A stretch of DNA of 64,000 bases. Origin: Ruminococcaceae bacterium Marseille-P2935 (GTDB lineage Bacteria > Bacillota > Clostridia > Oscillospirales > Ruminococcaceae). The position numbers were made by a program, and so were the translations under genes. Where the stretch lies: positions 1,549,604-1,613,603 of the forward strand of contig LT629952.1 of assembly GCA_900104565.1 (NCBI GenBank), in the 5' to 3' direction. This document shows, in pieces, positions 17,122-26,512 of this stretch; position 1 is the stretch's first letter, and each line of letters starts with the position of its first letter. The notes beneath the pieces were generated by a model, which ran no database searches, had not been told where the DNA came from, and worked only from the letters and a program-made list of their open reading frames with translations.

Positions 17122-18093
17122 TTAATCTTCCACCTTGGCAGAAAGGTCTTTGACCTTCTTGTCAGCTAGTACAGCAATTAAAATAACTGCACCTTTTACA
17201 ATGTTGGTTGCGTGGGGGTTTACGTTAAGCAAGGTCAGAATATTATCGATAATACCCATAATCAACGCACCGACCACGGTAGGAAGTACAAAACCGGTAC
17301 CGCCAGATAAGCTGGTGCCGCCCAAAATAACCGCAGCGATTGCATCCAGCTCATAACCGGTGCCGTTGGTAGACTGTGCCGAACCGAGGCGCGCGGTAAG
17401 AATAACGCCTGCAATACCGCAGAGGAAACCATTGATGATGTAAACCAGCCACTCGGTCTTAATAACAGGAATACCCGAAAGCCTTGCGGCCTCGCGGTTG
17501 CCGCCGAACGCGTAAACGCTGCGGCCAAACCGTGTATAGGTTAGAATCACGTAAGCAATAATAAAAATAATAACCAGCATAATAATTGGCAGGGGAATTC
17601 CCAAAGGCTCACCTTTACCAATATATTTGTAAATATCGTTTTTAATGGGAATCGGTTTACCGCCGGTATACACCAGTACACAGCCGCGCAGCAGGGTCAT
17701 CATGCCCAGCGTTGCAATAAAGGGTGGTATTCCGCATACCGACACAAAGAAGCCGTTGACGATACCACAGGCAATACCAATGACAACACCAATTCCAACC
17801 GCTAAAAACACATTGTCGGTTGCTGCCAGAACACCTGCTGCCAAAACACCGGCAAGGCCTACAATAGAACCAACCGAAAGGTCGATGCCCCCGGTGAGGA
17901 TCACGAAGGTCATGCCACAGCCAATAATTGCAACCACCGAGATCTGACGGATTACGTTAAACAGGTTTCCCACGCTTAAAAAGCTTGGTGCAATAATAGA
18001 TGCTACTACGCACATGAGCAAAAGGATGATAAGTGCGCGCCATACCGTTAAAAAGTTAATTAGTTTTTTCTTGGTACTTATATTATTGTTCAT
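17122..18093 (-). CDS. rbsC: Ribose ABC transporter permease
   Basis: A 323-residue protein with about eight to ten membrane segments. The family pattern is clear: GGIDLSVGSIVGLAGVLAAG, ATLGMMTLLRGCVLVYTGG, and GRSVYAFGGNREAARLSGI, the cytoplasmic EAA-like loop that docks RbsA. It forms the dimeric membrane channel. Its start overlaps the rbsA stop by 4 bp (ATGA), with GGAGGTG as SD. Confidence 0.93.
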   Translation of the reverse strand: MNNNISTKKKLINFLTVWRALIILLLMCVVASIIAPSFLSVGNLFNVIRQISVVAIIGCGMTFVILTGGIDLSVGSIVGLAGVLAAGVLAATDNVFLAVGIGVVIGIACGIVNGFFVSVCGIPPFIATLGMMTLLRGCVLVYTGGKPIPIKNDIYKYIGKGEPLGIPLPIIMLVIIFIIAYVILTYTRFGRSVYAFGGNREAARLSGIPVIKTEWLVYIINGFLCGIAGVILTARLGSAQSTNGTGYELDAIAAVILGGTSLSGGTGFVLPTVVGALIMGIIDNILTLLNVNPHATNIVKGAVILIAVLADKKVKDLSAKVED

Positions 18094-19589
18094 TCACTGA
18101 CACCTCCGGAAGCATAGGCCAAAACAATCTCTTGGTTTGCCTCTTCTTTCATGATTTCCTTTACAATTTCACCCTCGCGCATGACCAAAATACGGTCGCT
18201 CATGCCGATCAGTTCCGGCAGGTCGGATGAAATCAGGATAATGCTCTTACCCTCTTTGGTCAGGTTATCCATAATCTGATAAATCTCTGCCTTTGCACCT
18301 ACGTCTACACCACGGGTAGGCTCATCAAAGATACAGATGGACGGATTTGTTTCCAGCACCTTGGCAAATACTACCTTCTGCTGGTTACCACCGCTGAGGT
18401 TGCCTACGTTCTGGTTGATGCCGCTGATTTTGATGTTCAGCCGCTGAACATTTTTTGCAACGCTCTCCAGCTCTTTTTTCTTGTCAAGGAACGGTCCTTT
18501 GGAAAGGTTTTTCAATGAGGAAAGCGAGACGTTTTCCTTTACGCTGCGAATCAGCACCAGGCCTTCCTGCTTACGGTCATCCGATACAAAGCCAATCCCG
18601 GCATTCAGCGCCTTAATCGGTGTGGAACTGTTGACCTTTTTCCCTTCCACATATACTTCACCGGCTTTTTGAGGAATCGCTCCGAAAACAATCTTTGAAA
18701 GTTCGATATTACCCGAACCCATCAGCCCTGCAATTCCTAAAATTTCGCCCTTATGCAATTGCAGATTGACGTCATGTACCCCTTTGCCCGATATATTTTT
18801 CAGTTCAAAGACCACTTCGGCCGACTGATAATTCCGCTTTGGATATAAATCGGTAATATTCTTACCCACCATCATGGCAACAACATCATCATAATTGGTA
18901 TCTTTGGTGTTTTTGGTTGCCACGTGCTTGCCGTCGCGGAATACAGTAATGCGGTCAGAAATGGTAAAAATCTCATCCATACGGTGAGAAATGTAAAGAA
19001 TTGAAATGCCGTTTTTCTTCAGTTCATCAATGATGGTGAACAGCATTTTTATTTCTTCGTCGGTCAATGCCGCGGTTGGCTCATCCATAATAATAATGCG
19101 CGCGCCAATGGTAAGGCACTTTGCAATTTCAGTCATTTGAGCCTCTGCAACCGAAAGGTTGCGGATTTTTGTTTTACAGTTAATTTTCAGGCCCAGTTTA
19201 TCAAGGGTATTCTGGGCATCTTGATTCAGTTTTTTCCAGTCGACAGTTCCCAGTTTGCTTTTGGGAAGCCTGCCTAAATACATATTCTCGGCTACAGTCA
19301 GGTCAGACACCAGGTTGAATTCCTGGTAGATCATGGCTATGCCCTTGCGTTCGGCGTCTTTGGTGGAGTGAAATTTCACTTCCTGGCCGTCCACCTTCAT
19401 TTTACCGGAGGTGTATGGCTGAGCGCCCGAAATAATTTTCATCAGCGTGGATTTACCAGCGCCGTTTTCTCCGCAAAGTGCATGAACTTCCCCGCCTTTT
19501 ACCTCGAGATGTACACCGTCCAGCGCCCTGACACCAGGGAAAGTCTTAACGATGGAGTCTAGCTCAAGTATATACTCGTTACTTTGCAT
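18090..19589 (-). CDS. rbsA: Ribose ABC transporter ATPase (two nucleotide-binding domains)
   Basis: The 499-residue protein contains two ABC domains. The first has GENGAGKSTLMKIISG near residue 39, LSVAEAQMTEIAK in place of the strict signature, and IIIMDEPTAAL. The second has GLMGSGNIELSKIVFG in place of a standard Walker A, then LSGGNQQKVVFAK and CIFDEPTRGVD. A degenerate second P-loop is usual in RbsA/MglA proteins. It powers ribose uptake with RbsC and RbsB. Confidence 0.95.
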   Translation of the reverse strand: MQSNEYILELDSIVKTFPGVRALDGVHLEVKGGEVHALCGENGAGKSTLMKIISGAQPYTSGKMKVDGQEVKFHSTKDAERKGIAMIYQEFNLVSDLTVAENMYLGRLPKSKLGTVDWKKLNQDAQNTLDKLGLKINCKTKIRNLSVAEAQMTEIAKCLTIGARIIIMDEPTAALTDEEIKMLFTIIDELKKNGISILYISHRMDEIFTISDRITVFRDGKHVATKNTKDTNYDDVVAMMVGKNITDLYPKRNYQSAEVVFELKNISGKGVHDVNLQLHKGEILGIAGLMGSGNIELSKIVFGAIPQKAGEVYVEGKKVNSSTPIKALNAGIGFVSDDRKQEGLVLIRSVKENVSLSSLKNLSKGPFLDKKKELESVAKNVQRLNIKISGINQNVGNLSGGNQQKVVFAKVLETNPSICIFDEPTRGVDVGAKAEIYQIMDNLTKEGKSIILISSDLPELIGMSDRILVMREGEIVKEIMKEEANQEIVLAYASGGVSE

Positions 19590-19624
19590 CTTTCAGCCCC
19601 CTTAATAGCGGAATCTTTCCAAGA

Positions 19625-20023
19625 TTAGTATGCACATCCGCACTGAAGAATAACATTGGTATAAGGCGTAAATTCACCGGTTAAGATAATCGCCTTTGCG
19701 TCTTTACTGCGCGCCTTTAGTTCGGTGTGATCGATATAGTCCACAGGAATTCCATCAGGCAGCAGCTTTAACGCCTGGGCATGGAAGTCTGGACTTACCG
19801 TTTTTGACTGGGTAGCAAAGGTGGCCTTTTCTACCACAATCCATTTCATCAGCTCCTCCAAAACATCTAAATATTTTGGATCACCGGGTCTCCACCCCAG
19901 GTCCACCCGTTCCACCCCTTTTGGAACTGGCAGCCCTGCATCTCCAAGGACCAAAGTGTCCATATGGCGCAGATTTGCCAAAACGGTGGCTAACTGGGGA
20001 TGGAGAATACCTTGTTTTAACAT
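19625..20023 (-). CDS. rbsD: D-ribose pyranase
   Basis: The 132-residue protein begins MLKQGILHPQLATVLANLRH, which is the RbsD signature with the catalytic His. It converts beta-pyranose to furanose ribose, the form taken by ribokinase. It lies 55 bp after rbsK and 35 bp before rbsA, inside the ribose operon. Confidence 0.95.
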   Translation of the reverse strand: MLKQGILHPQLATVLANLRHMDTLVLGDAGLPVPKGVERVDLGWRPGDPKYLDVLEELMKWIVVEKATFATQSKTVSPDFHAQALKLLPDGIPVDYIDHTELKARSKDAKAIILTGEFTPYTNVILQCGCAY

Positions 20024-20078
20024 GCTAGATTTCCCCTTTTAATAGTCACTTATCCCATTCGAATAAATTCGAAAGAAA

Positions 20079-21011
20079 TTACATTTCCGGATGCTCTGCC
20101 AAAAAAGCATCAATCTCGTCACGAGTTGGCATAGCAGGTGTAGTACCCATCCGCTGTACCGCTACAGAAGCCAGTGCATTTGCAAACCGGCAAGCCTCCC
20201 AAAGGTCCTTCCCTTCCGAAAGGGCCGTGAGCAAACCGCCATTAAATGCGTCGCCAGCACCGGTAGTATCTAATACCTTCACCTTAGGAACAGAAAGAAC
20301 ACTGTGCTTTTCGGGAGTAGCTACAAATACGCCGCGTTTACCCCAGGTAATCACTACGCTCTTTACTCCTTTTTCGAAGAAGAAGTTGGCTGCCTTCAGC
20401 GCATTCTCTTCATTGTCAATGGGAATACCGGTTAAAATTTCAGCCTCTACCTCATTCGGTGTGATCAGGTCAACTTTTTGATACAGTTCATCGGGAATCG
20501 GCTGAACCGGAGCGGTGTTCAAAATTACCTTCACACCATTTTTGTGGGCAATGTCAATGACCTTTTCGGTAGCATCCACATTGGTTTCCAGCTGGGTGAG
20601 CAGGTACTCAGAGGATTTAATCTCTTCTTCCACCGATTTGATGTCCTTATCATTGATGGTGCCGCAGGCGCCCAGAATTACCACGATTTCGTTCTGGCTG
20701 GTGTTTTCGTCCACCGAAATCAGCGCACAGCCGGTTTCAGTCTCGTCCGAAAAAAACACATGGCTGGTGTCCATATTCAGTTCTTTCATAGCATCCAGCG
20801 CTACGTTTGCAAAGGTATCACGGCCAAGCTTTGTCACCATCACCACGTTGCCGCCGGCTTTATGCGCCGCAACACCCTGGTTAAAGCCTTTTCCACCAGG
20901 CCCCATTTTAAACATGGTGCCTTTTACCGTTTCTCCGGGAACCGGCAAATGAGGGGTTCTGGCCATGAGGTCTACCACGAAGCTGCCAAATACTGTTACT
21001 TTGTTGCCCAT
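20079..21011 (-). CDS. rbsK: Ribokinase
   Basis: The 310-residue PfkB-family kinase has VFGSFVVDLMARTPHLPVPG at the start, GPGGKGFNQGVAAHKAGG (sugar site), and DTTGAGDAFNGGLLTAL with the catalytic Asp. It phosphorylates ribose at C5. The ATG at 21011 sits 9 bp after AGGAGG; an in-frame ATG 9 bp upstream is too close to that SD. First gene of the operon; a LacI-type operator overlaps its leader. Confidence 0.94.
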   Translation of the reverse strand: MGNKVTVFGSFVVDLMARTPHLPVPGETVKGTMFKMGPGGKGFNQGVAAHKAGGNVVMVTKLGRDTFANVALDAMKELNMDTSHVFFSDETETGCALISVDENTSQNEIVVILGACGTINDKDIKSVEEEIKSSEYLLTQLETNVDATEKVIDIAHKNGVKVILNTAPVQPIPDELYQKVDLITPNEVEAEILTGIPIDNEENALKAANFFFEKGVKSVVITWGKRGVFVATPEKHSVLSVPKVKVLDTTGAGDAFNGGLLTALSEGKDLWEACRFANALASVAVQRMGTTPAMPTRDEIDAFLAEHPEM

Positions 21012-21046
21012 ATCAATCATCCTCCTATATTTCTTTCCTATATTTG

Positions 21047-21062
21047 ATGTAATCGGTTACAT
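21047..21062. promoter_or_regulatory. LacI-family operator O1 in the rbsK leader
   Basis: ATGTAATCGGTTACAT is a near-perfect 16-base dyad with the central CG of LacI/CcpA-type operators. It lies 17 bp upstream of the rbsK SD, so a bound repressor would block transcription. No LacI-family gene is in the window, so the repressor (RbsR or CcpA) acts from elsewhere. Confidence 0.75.
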
Positions 21063-21221
21063 TGAAGGGAAAAAATACACCGTTCCATTTTGCGCCGCCC
21101 AACAAAGATGTCATCCCTCATATTGTGGTTATGGTCCTCTTTATTTCCCTTAAAATAGGAATAAAGTACATCGCAAAATTTCAGGTGTCTTTACAAATCA
21201 GGTCATTACTGTAATCTTTTT

Positions 21222-21237
21222 ATGTAATCGGTTCCAA
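21222..21237. promoter_or_regulatory. LacI-family operator-like site O2
   Basis: ATGTAATCGGTTCCAA shares the left arm and centre of O1, with a weaker right arm. It is 175 bp upstream of O1, a distance that would permit looping. Confidence 0.5.
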
Positions 21238-21587
21238 TTAGGATGGTGAGTTGACTTCATAAAAGATTTAATTTTGCTGTCTATCCTAATAATAGCTGGA
21301 TTATGCGTGCTTTTCAATCCATATTACGACTATTTTACAAGCATTCATTTATGCAAAATAAATAAAAAGTGCCATTTTAAATGATATGTTTACGATTTCA
21401 CATCATTTTCCATAGATAAAAATCCCTATTATGCGTATAATTCGAATAATTTCTTTTATTCAAAGCAAATGTTTTGAACATATTGCCCGAAAATATTTTT
21501 ATTATCCGCAAGTTATATGGTCAGACCATATGAAAAACAGCCTCTCCAATACATTTCGGGACTGGAACAACTAATTATATTAAATAT

Positions 21588-21604
21588 ATGTAACCGTTTC
21601 TCAT
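21588..21604. promoter_or_regulatory. LacI-family operator-like site O3
   Basis: ATGTAACCGTTTCTCAT matches the left arm and CG centre of O1. It is 540 bp from O1 and may be a third, weak site. Confidence 0.35.
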
Positions 21605-21748
21605 TTTTAACAACGTGTTTCATTATAAACCTATTACTCAGCAATTTTTGCCGAAACATGACGATTACAAGGTTTTGAAAAAAACAACAAAAGAAATAAG
21701 CGGGGAAAATCAATTTCTCCCGCTTATAGTGTTACGGTTTGCATGTTG

Positions 21749-22717
21749 CTACAGTTTACTGTGTTTCAGCACTTCTTCTGCCAACAACTCAATTTCTTTA
21801 TATTCTTTTAGCTGGCTAGCTGCCGCCCTCAAGGCTGCCGCACCACGCACCCCTTTTATATAGTAGGAAACATGCCGTCTTGCTTCACGCATTGCAACTG
21901 TTTCGCCTTTATAGTGGCAGGCTAAGCGAATATGCCTGCACATAGTTTCCATCTGTTTTTCCAAACTGGGCTCTGCCAGCCTTTTTCCTGTAGTAAAATA
22001 ATGCTGTAGCTCGGCGAATACCCAGGGACGCCCCAGCGCCCCCCGCCCTACCATGATTAAATCACAGCCTGTATCCTCATACATCTGAATAGCCGTAGGC
22101 ACATCCACAATATCTCCATTCCCAATAACCGGGATGGAAACCGCCTGTTTTACCTGGCGGATAATATTGCGGTCAACCGGCGGGGCATACATCTGCATAC
22201 GCGTGCGCCCATGTACAGTAAGCGCTGCCGCGCCATTTGCTTCGCAAATTTTTGCAAATTCCACCGCATTGACCGATTGATCGTCCCAGCCCTTACGGAA
22301 TTTAACCGTAACCGGTATTTTTACTGCATCTGCAACGGCGCGTACAACCCGCCCCGCCAAAAGCGGGTCTTTCATCAATGCGCTGCCGCCTCCGCTGCCC
22401 GCTATTTTAGGAGCAGGGCAGCCCATGTTAATATCCAGTACATCCGGCTTGTACTGTACAGCCATCTGTGCCGCCTCTGCCATGGTGTCAGGTTCCCCGC
22501 CAAACAGCTGGACTGCCATGGGTCGCTGCAGTTCAGAGACTTCCAGCAAAACAGCCGTTTTTTTGCTTTGGTAACACATCCCTTTTGAGCTGGCCATCTC
22601 CCCCACCACATAACAAGCGCCAAATTCTTTGCAGGTTTCCCGAAAAGCCCGGTCACCTACCCCGGCCATTGGGGCGAGTGCCGCAGTTTTGGGCAATGTG
22701 ATATTTCCTATTTTCAA
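21749..22717 (-). CDS. dusB: tRNA-dihydrouridine synthase
   Basis: The protein (322 residues from the TTG at 22717) has LAPMAGVGDRAFRETCKEFG, DINMGCPAPKIAGSGGGSAL with the catalytic Cys, KFRKGWDDQSVNAVEF, LTVHGRTRMQMYAPP and IPVIGNGDI, then CDLIMVGRGALGRPW, the full Dus pattern. It reduces specific uridines in tRNA with FMN and NAD(P)H. The TTG start is preferred because AAGGGG lies 10 bp upstream and the protein then starts KIGNITLPK as in relatives; the ATG seven codons upstream lacks an SD. Confidence 0.92.
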   Translation of the reverse strand: MKIGNITLPKTAALAPMAGVGDRAFRETCKEFGACYVVGEMASSKGMCYQSKKTAVLLEVSELQRPMAVQLFGGEPDTMAEAAQMAVQYKPDVLDINMGCPAPKIAGSGGGSALMKDPLLAGRVVRAVADAVKIPVTVKFRKGWDDQSVNAVEFAKICEANGAAALTVHGRTRMQMYAPPVDRNIIRQVKQAVSIPVIGNGDIVDVPTAIQMYEDTGCDLIMVGRGALGRPWVFAELQHYFTTGKRLAEPSLEKQMETMCRHIRLACHYKGETVAMREARRHVSYYIKGVRGAAALRAAASQLKEYKEIELLAEEVLKHSKL

Positions 22718-22785
22718 AAGGTCATCCCCTTGTTTCATTTCATTTTTTCTATTTTAACAAATGCCGGACATTGCTACAAGTTTTT

Positions 22786-22965
22786 ATGGTATAATAACCG
22801 CAAAGCGCTTATTATACTTATTCCCACGGCCTGCCATACGGCAATGGCCAATTATACCATTCACACTTCGTGTTCATGGTATAATAACCGCAAAGCGCTT
22901 ATTATACTTATTCTCACGGCCTGCCATACGGCAATGGCCAATTATACCATTCACACTCCGTGTTC
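22786..22965. repeat. Two tandem 90-bp palindromic repeat units
   Basis: Each unit (22786-22875 and 22876-22965) starts ATGGTATAATAACCGCAAAG and ends 75 bp later in the inverted ATTATACCAT, followed by a 15-bp spacer with an ACAC-ttc-GTGT mini-hairpin. Inside is GGCCTGCCATACGGCAATGG. The units differ by only two bases. The inverted ends and inner palindromes suggest a REP- or MITE-like element. A related copy lies at 23556 and a diverged one at 9003. Confidence 0.8.
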
Positions 22966-23194
22966 ATGGTATAATAACCTCACCCACTAACAAAATCAAA
23001 GATTTTGAGTGGGTACCCGAGAACACCCCCACCTTCGGCATGAATAACCTCACTGCACTTGCTAAATCAAAGGTTTTAAACGGGTACCCGAGAACACCCC
23101 CACCTTCGGCATGAATAACCTCACTGCACTTGCTAAATCAAAGGTTTTAAACGGGTACTCGAGAACACCCTGCGCTTTGCGTATGAATCACCTT
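22966..23194. repeat. Tandem 71-bp modules with AAAATC-GATTTT hairpins
   Basis: AATAACCTCAC starts at 22973, 23043 and 23114, so the period is 70-71 bp. Each module contains an AAATC...GATTTT-like hairpin and GGGTACCCGAGAACACCC, itself a palindrome followed by a fixed tail. Similar modules, inverted, flank the 350-bp repeats at 46579-47072. A CRISPR is excluded because the whole module is conserved and no variable spacers exist. Confidence 0.75.
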
Positions 23195-23520
23195 ACCTGT
23201 TATCAATTCTTCACTTACTGCCCTGCACCTGCCGACGGGTAGCCAGATGTTTTTTGCCATGCCAACACGGGAAGCCCCGAGGGTACGGCCGCAGGCCGCT
23301 GCACTGCGATGCGCTGCCGGTTAGCTTAAGCGCTTGGAGCGGTGCAGCCGAGGGCAACTGTGCAGGGCATGAAACCAGGCGTCAGCCGTTTCAGGTGCAA
23401 CGAGAAAAGCCCTGCGGCGAGCAGCGTGTTTTGGGTACTTTTACACGAGTAAAAGTACCTGCCCCCGCATAGGGGAAGTCTCACTCACTCATTAAATCGA
23501 AGATTTTAAACGGGTCCCGG
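23195..23520. repeat. GC-rich core repeat, copy C
   Basis: This segment is the reverse complement of the tandem 350-bp repeats at 46277-46978, clearly related but diverged in places. It includes the stem GGTACTTTTAC-acga-GTAAAAGTACC near 23436-23461 and a segment with GCCCTGCGGCGAGCAGCGTG. The repeats' own frames resemble hypothetical proteins, but coding is unlikely because the stems and ends are conserved, not the reading frame. Confidence 0.75.
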
Positions 23521-23555
23521 AAATACTCATGCTTATCTTTAAGGTTACTTCATGT

Positions 23556-23690
23556 TCGTGGTATAATAACCGCAAAGCGGCTGTTATACTTTCATGACCA
23601 GCCCGACAAGCGGCCCTATGGCCAATTATGCCATTCACACTTCGTATTCGTGGTATAATAACCATATAATGGTTATTATACTCTTATACA
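23556..23690. repeat. Third 90-bp palindromic unit plus terminal hairpin
   Basis: GTGGTATAATAACCGCAAAG at 23558 begins a diverged copy of the 22786 unit; it ends near 23648 with CACTTCGTATTC. Immediately after comes TATAATAACC-atataat-GGTTATTATA, a perfect hairpin at about 23653-23679. polA starts 212 bp downstream. Confidence 0.7.
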
Positions 23691-23901
23691 CAGCATACTC
23701 AATAAGCATGCCGCCTTACGTATTCCTTAAAATAGAAGCAGCTGGCATTGCTTTCGTGAGGCAAAGTATACTTACACGGAATATTCTGCAAACTGGGACT
23801 GAAGGGGTTTGGTTCATCGATGGGTTACTTTTTCTAAACAACCATACTTTTGGGGCAGATATTCCCAAAAATATTTCAAACCAAATGCAAAGGAGAAAAT
23901 T

Positions 23902-26499
23902 ATGAAACTTCTGGCAGTGGATTCCAATAGTGTGCTCAACCGCGCCTTTTATGGCATTAAACTGTTAACCGCAAAGGACGGCACTTACACAAACGGCGTC
24001 TACGGTTTTATGAATATTCTGCTCAAAATAATGGAGGAAACTCACCCGGATGCGGTAGCGTTTGCTTTTGATGTAAAAGGGCCCACCTTCCGCCACAAAC
24101 AATACGACGGCTACAAAGCCCAGCGCAAGGGAATGCCGGACGAGCTTGCCTGCCAGATGCCCATTTTAAAAGAATTGCTGGCCAACCTGGGGTACCGCAT
24201 TATTGAGGCGCCCGGCTATGAAGGGGACGATATTCTGGGCACCCTGGCCCGGGTATGCACCGAGCAGGGGGACGAATGTGTCATCGCCACCGGGGACCGC
24301 GACAGCTTACAGCTGGTTTCCCCCACCGTTTCGGTTCGGCTTGCCTCTACCAAAATGGGACAGGCTTCTTCTACCCTATATAATATCGACACCATCCGGG
24401 AGACTTATGGGTTATTTCCAAAACAGCTAATCGAAGTGAAAGCCCTGATGGGGGACAGCTCGGACAATATTCCTGGCGTAGCAGGCGTGGGGGAAAAAAC
24501 CGCGCTTATGCTGATTCAGAATTTTGAGTCGCTGGACGGAGTTTATGAAAACATCGAAAGCCCTCTGATTAAGCCTGGTATGCGTCAAAAGCTAATAGAA
24601 CATAAGGAAACCGCTTACCTCAGCCGCCAGCTGGCTACCATCTGCACCGATGCACCAATCGATACCAATCTCGCCTCTTATATTCCGGGAAAGGTAAAAA
24701 ACAACGACGCCTACCGGCTGCTTACCCGGCTGGAAACCTTTTCGCTGATTACACGGCTGGGGCTCACCCAGCCAGCCGGGCCTGAAGAGGTAGCCAGCCC
24801 CGAAGCACCCGCTCAGCCCACCCTGGCTGCGGCTTCGCTGGAAGCTTTATTCGCTGAAAATCCAAAACAGGCAGACCTGCTCTGCCGCTTTGACGGGGAT
24901 GACTGTACCGCATTTGCCTTTCTTTCAAAAGGCAGGTATTTTACGGCGGTAGCCGGAGAGGATGGTTTTGCCGAAAACCTGAAGCAGGTGCTAACCTGCG
25001 GCATCAGCCTGCGGGTAGATGACAGCAAGCGGCTTTACCATTTGGGGTTGAATGGCGGATTCCCCCTCACTTCCATTGTGTTTGACGTCCGCCTGGCGGG
25101 GTACCTGCTCAGCCCCAACTCCACCGAGTACACCGTTTCCCGGCTATCTGCGGAATATGAGATTCCCCCTTGCCCGTTACAAGGGGACTTTACTGCAACA
25201 CTGGACGGGTTTTCGGACGAAATTGCCCGTTTTTCCGCCCTGTGCGATAAATTGGAAACCCAGCTGGAACGTAACGGCCAGCAAAAGCTGCTGGGTGAAA
25301 TTGAGCTGCCTCTGGCCCAGGTATTGGCCTCCATGGAACACCTGGGCTTTGCGGTGGATAAAAGCGGCATCCAGCAGTTCGGCAAATCGTTGGATCAGCG
25401 GATTGCCGATATTCAGGAACGGATTTACTTTTTGGCAGGCGGCCAATTTAATGTGAACTCTCCCAAACAGCTAGGAGAAATTTTATTTGACAAGTTGATG
25501 CTTCCTACCAAAAAGAAAACCAAAACCGGCTATTCCACCAATGCCGATGTGTTGGAATGGTTAAAAGGCAAACACCCGATTATTGAAGAAATTTTAGAAT
25601 ACCGCATGCTGGCCAAGTTAAAATCCACCTATGTGGACGGGCTGATTAAAGTAGTGGGGCAGGACGGCCGTATTCATTCCAGCTTCCAGCAAACCGAAAC
25701 CCGCACCGGGCGTATCAGTTCCACCGAACCCAATATGCAGAATATCCCGGTTCGCACCGAACTGGGCAGCAGCCTGCGCAAATTCTTTTTGGCCCAGCCC
25801 GGCTGGGTGCTGATTGATGCCGATTATTCTCAGATTGAACTGCGGGTGTTGGCGCATATCGCAAACGACAGCCATATGATCGAAGCATTTTTATCCGGCG
25901 AAGATATTCACACCACCACCGCCGCTCGGGTATTTAACATGCCCCCCGCCTTTGTAACTCCGGCTATGCGCCGCAATGCAAAAGCGGTCAACTTTGGAAT
26001 TGTCTACGGCATCGGCGCGTTCTCGCTTTCGCAAGATATTGGGGTAAGCGTAAAAGAGGCCGACCAATACATTAAAAGTTATTTGGAAAATTACAGCGGC
26101 GTTAAGCAATACATGGAAAAAACAATAGCTGACGCCAAACAAAATGGTTATGTCAGCACCATGTTTGGCCGCCGCCGCTACCTGCCGGAACTGAAATCCA
26201 CCAACCACAACCTGAAAGCCTTTGGGGAACGGGTTGCTATGAACATGCCCATTCAGGGCAGTGCTGCCGATATTATTAAAATTGCCATGGTACGGGTCTA
26301 TCACCGGTTTCTTAACGAAAATATGAAAGCCCGCCTCATTTTGCAGGTACACGATGAACTGCTGGTGGAGGCGCCTGCCCAGGAAAAGGACGCAGCCTGC
26401 GCCATTTTAAAGGAAGAGATGGAACAGGCAGCTAAGCTGGCAGTGCCCATGGAAGTGGACGTAGGAGTAGGCGAAAGCTGGTATGACGCCAAAAAATAA
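23902..26499 (+). CDS. polA: DNA polymerase I
   Basis: The 865-residue protein has an N-terminal 5'-3' exonuclease (KLLAVDSNSVLNRAFYGI, GYEGDDILGTLARVC, ATGDRDSLQLV), a middle domain of about 200 residues, and a family A polymerase domain with DADYSQIELRVLAHI (motif A), RRNAKAVNFGIVYG (motif B) and QVHDELLVEAP (motif C). The middle domain lacks the DxE and other metal-binding residues of a proofreading exonuclease, as in many Firmicutes, so it should not edit. The ATG at 23902 follows AAAGGAG; upstream codons in the frame are not supported. rimI follows 13 bp later. Confidence 0.97.
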   Translation: MKLLAVDSNSVLNRAFYGIKLLTAKDGTYTNGVYGFMNILLKIMEETHPDAVAFAFDVKGPTFRHKQYDGYKAQRKGMPDELACQMPILKELLANLGYRIIEAPGYEGDDILGTLARVCTEQGDECVIATGDRDSLQLVSPTVSVRLASTKMGQASSTLYNIDTIRETYGLFPKQLIEVKALMGDSSDNIPGVAGVGEKTALMLIQNFESLDGVYENIESPLIKPGMRQKLIEHKETAYLSRQLATICTDAPIDTNLASYIPGKVKNNDAYRLLTRLETFSLITRLGLTQPAGPEEVASPEAPAQPTLAAASLEALFAENPKQADLLCRFDGDDCTAFAFLSKGRYFTAVAGEDGFAENLKQVLTCGISLRVDDSKRLYHLGLNGGFPLTSIVFDVRLAGYLLSPNSTEYTVSRLSAEYEIPPCPLQGDFTATLDGFSDEIARFSALCDKLETQLERNGQQKLLGEIELPLAQVLASMEHLGFAVDKSGIQQFGKSLDQRIADIQERIYFLAGGQFNVNSPKQLGEILFDKLMLPTKKKTKTGYSTNADVLEWLKGKHPIIEEILEYRMLAKLKSTYVDGLIKVVGQDGRIHSSFQQTETRTGRISSTEPNMQNIPVRTELGSSLRKFFLAQPGWVLIDADYSQIELRVLAHIANDSHMIEAFLSGEDIHTTTAARVFNMPPAFVTPAMRRNAKAVNFGIVYGIGAFSLSQDIGVSVKEADQYIKSYLENYSGVKQYMEKTIADAKQNGYVSTMFGRRRYLPELKSTNHNLKAFGERVAMNMPIQGSAADIIKIAMVRVYHRFLNENMKARLILQVHDELLVEAPAQEKDAACAILKEEMEQAAKLAVPMEVDVGVGESWYDAKK

Positions 26500-26512
26500 C
26501 GAGGTGACCCAC

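Larger units (their letters stand above)
21063..21748. other. Non-coding region upstream of the ribose operon
   Basis: About 690 AT-rich bases between rbsK and the end of dusB. Apart from two further operator-like sites (21222-21237 and 21588-21604), I see no gene, RNA or repeat. The one long minus frame at 21513-21713 has no SD or family resemblance. Confidence 0.6.

Noticed and set aside
22730-22990. Plus-strand frame with internally repeated peptide
   Set aside because: The repetition is that of the 90-bp DNA repeat; the frame has no SD.
22973-23194. Regular 71-bp spacing resembling a CRISPR array
   Set aside because: The entire 71-bp module is conserved with no unique spacers, and no cas genes are present.
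23594-23905. 103-residue plus frame upstream of polA
   Set aside because: It overlaps the polA start and consists largely of repeat sequence; no SD.
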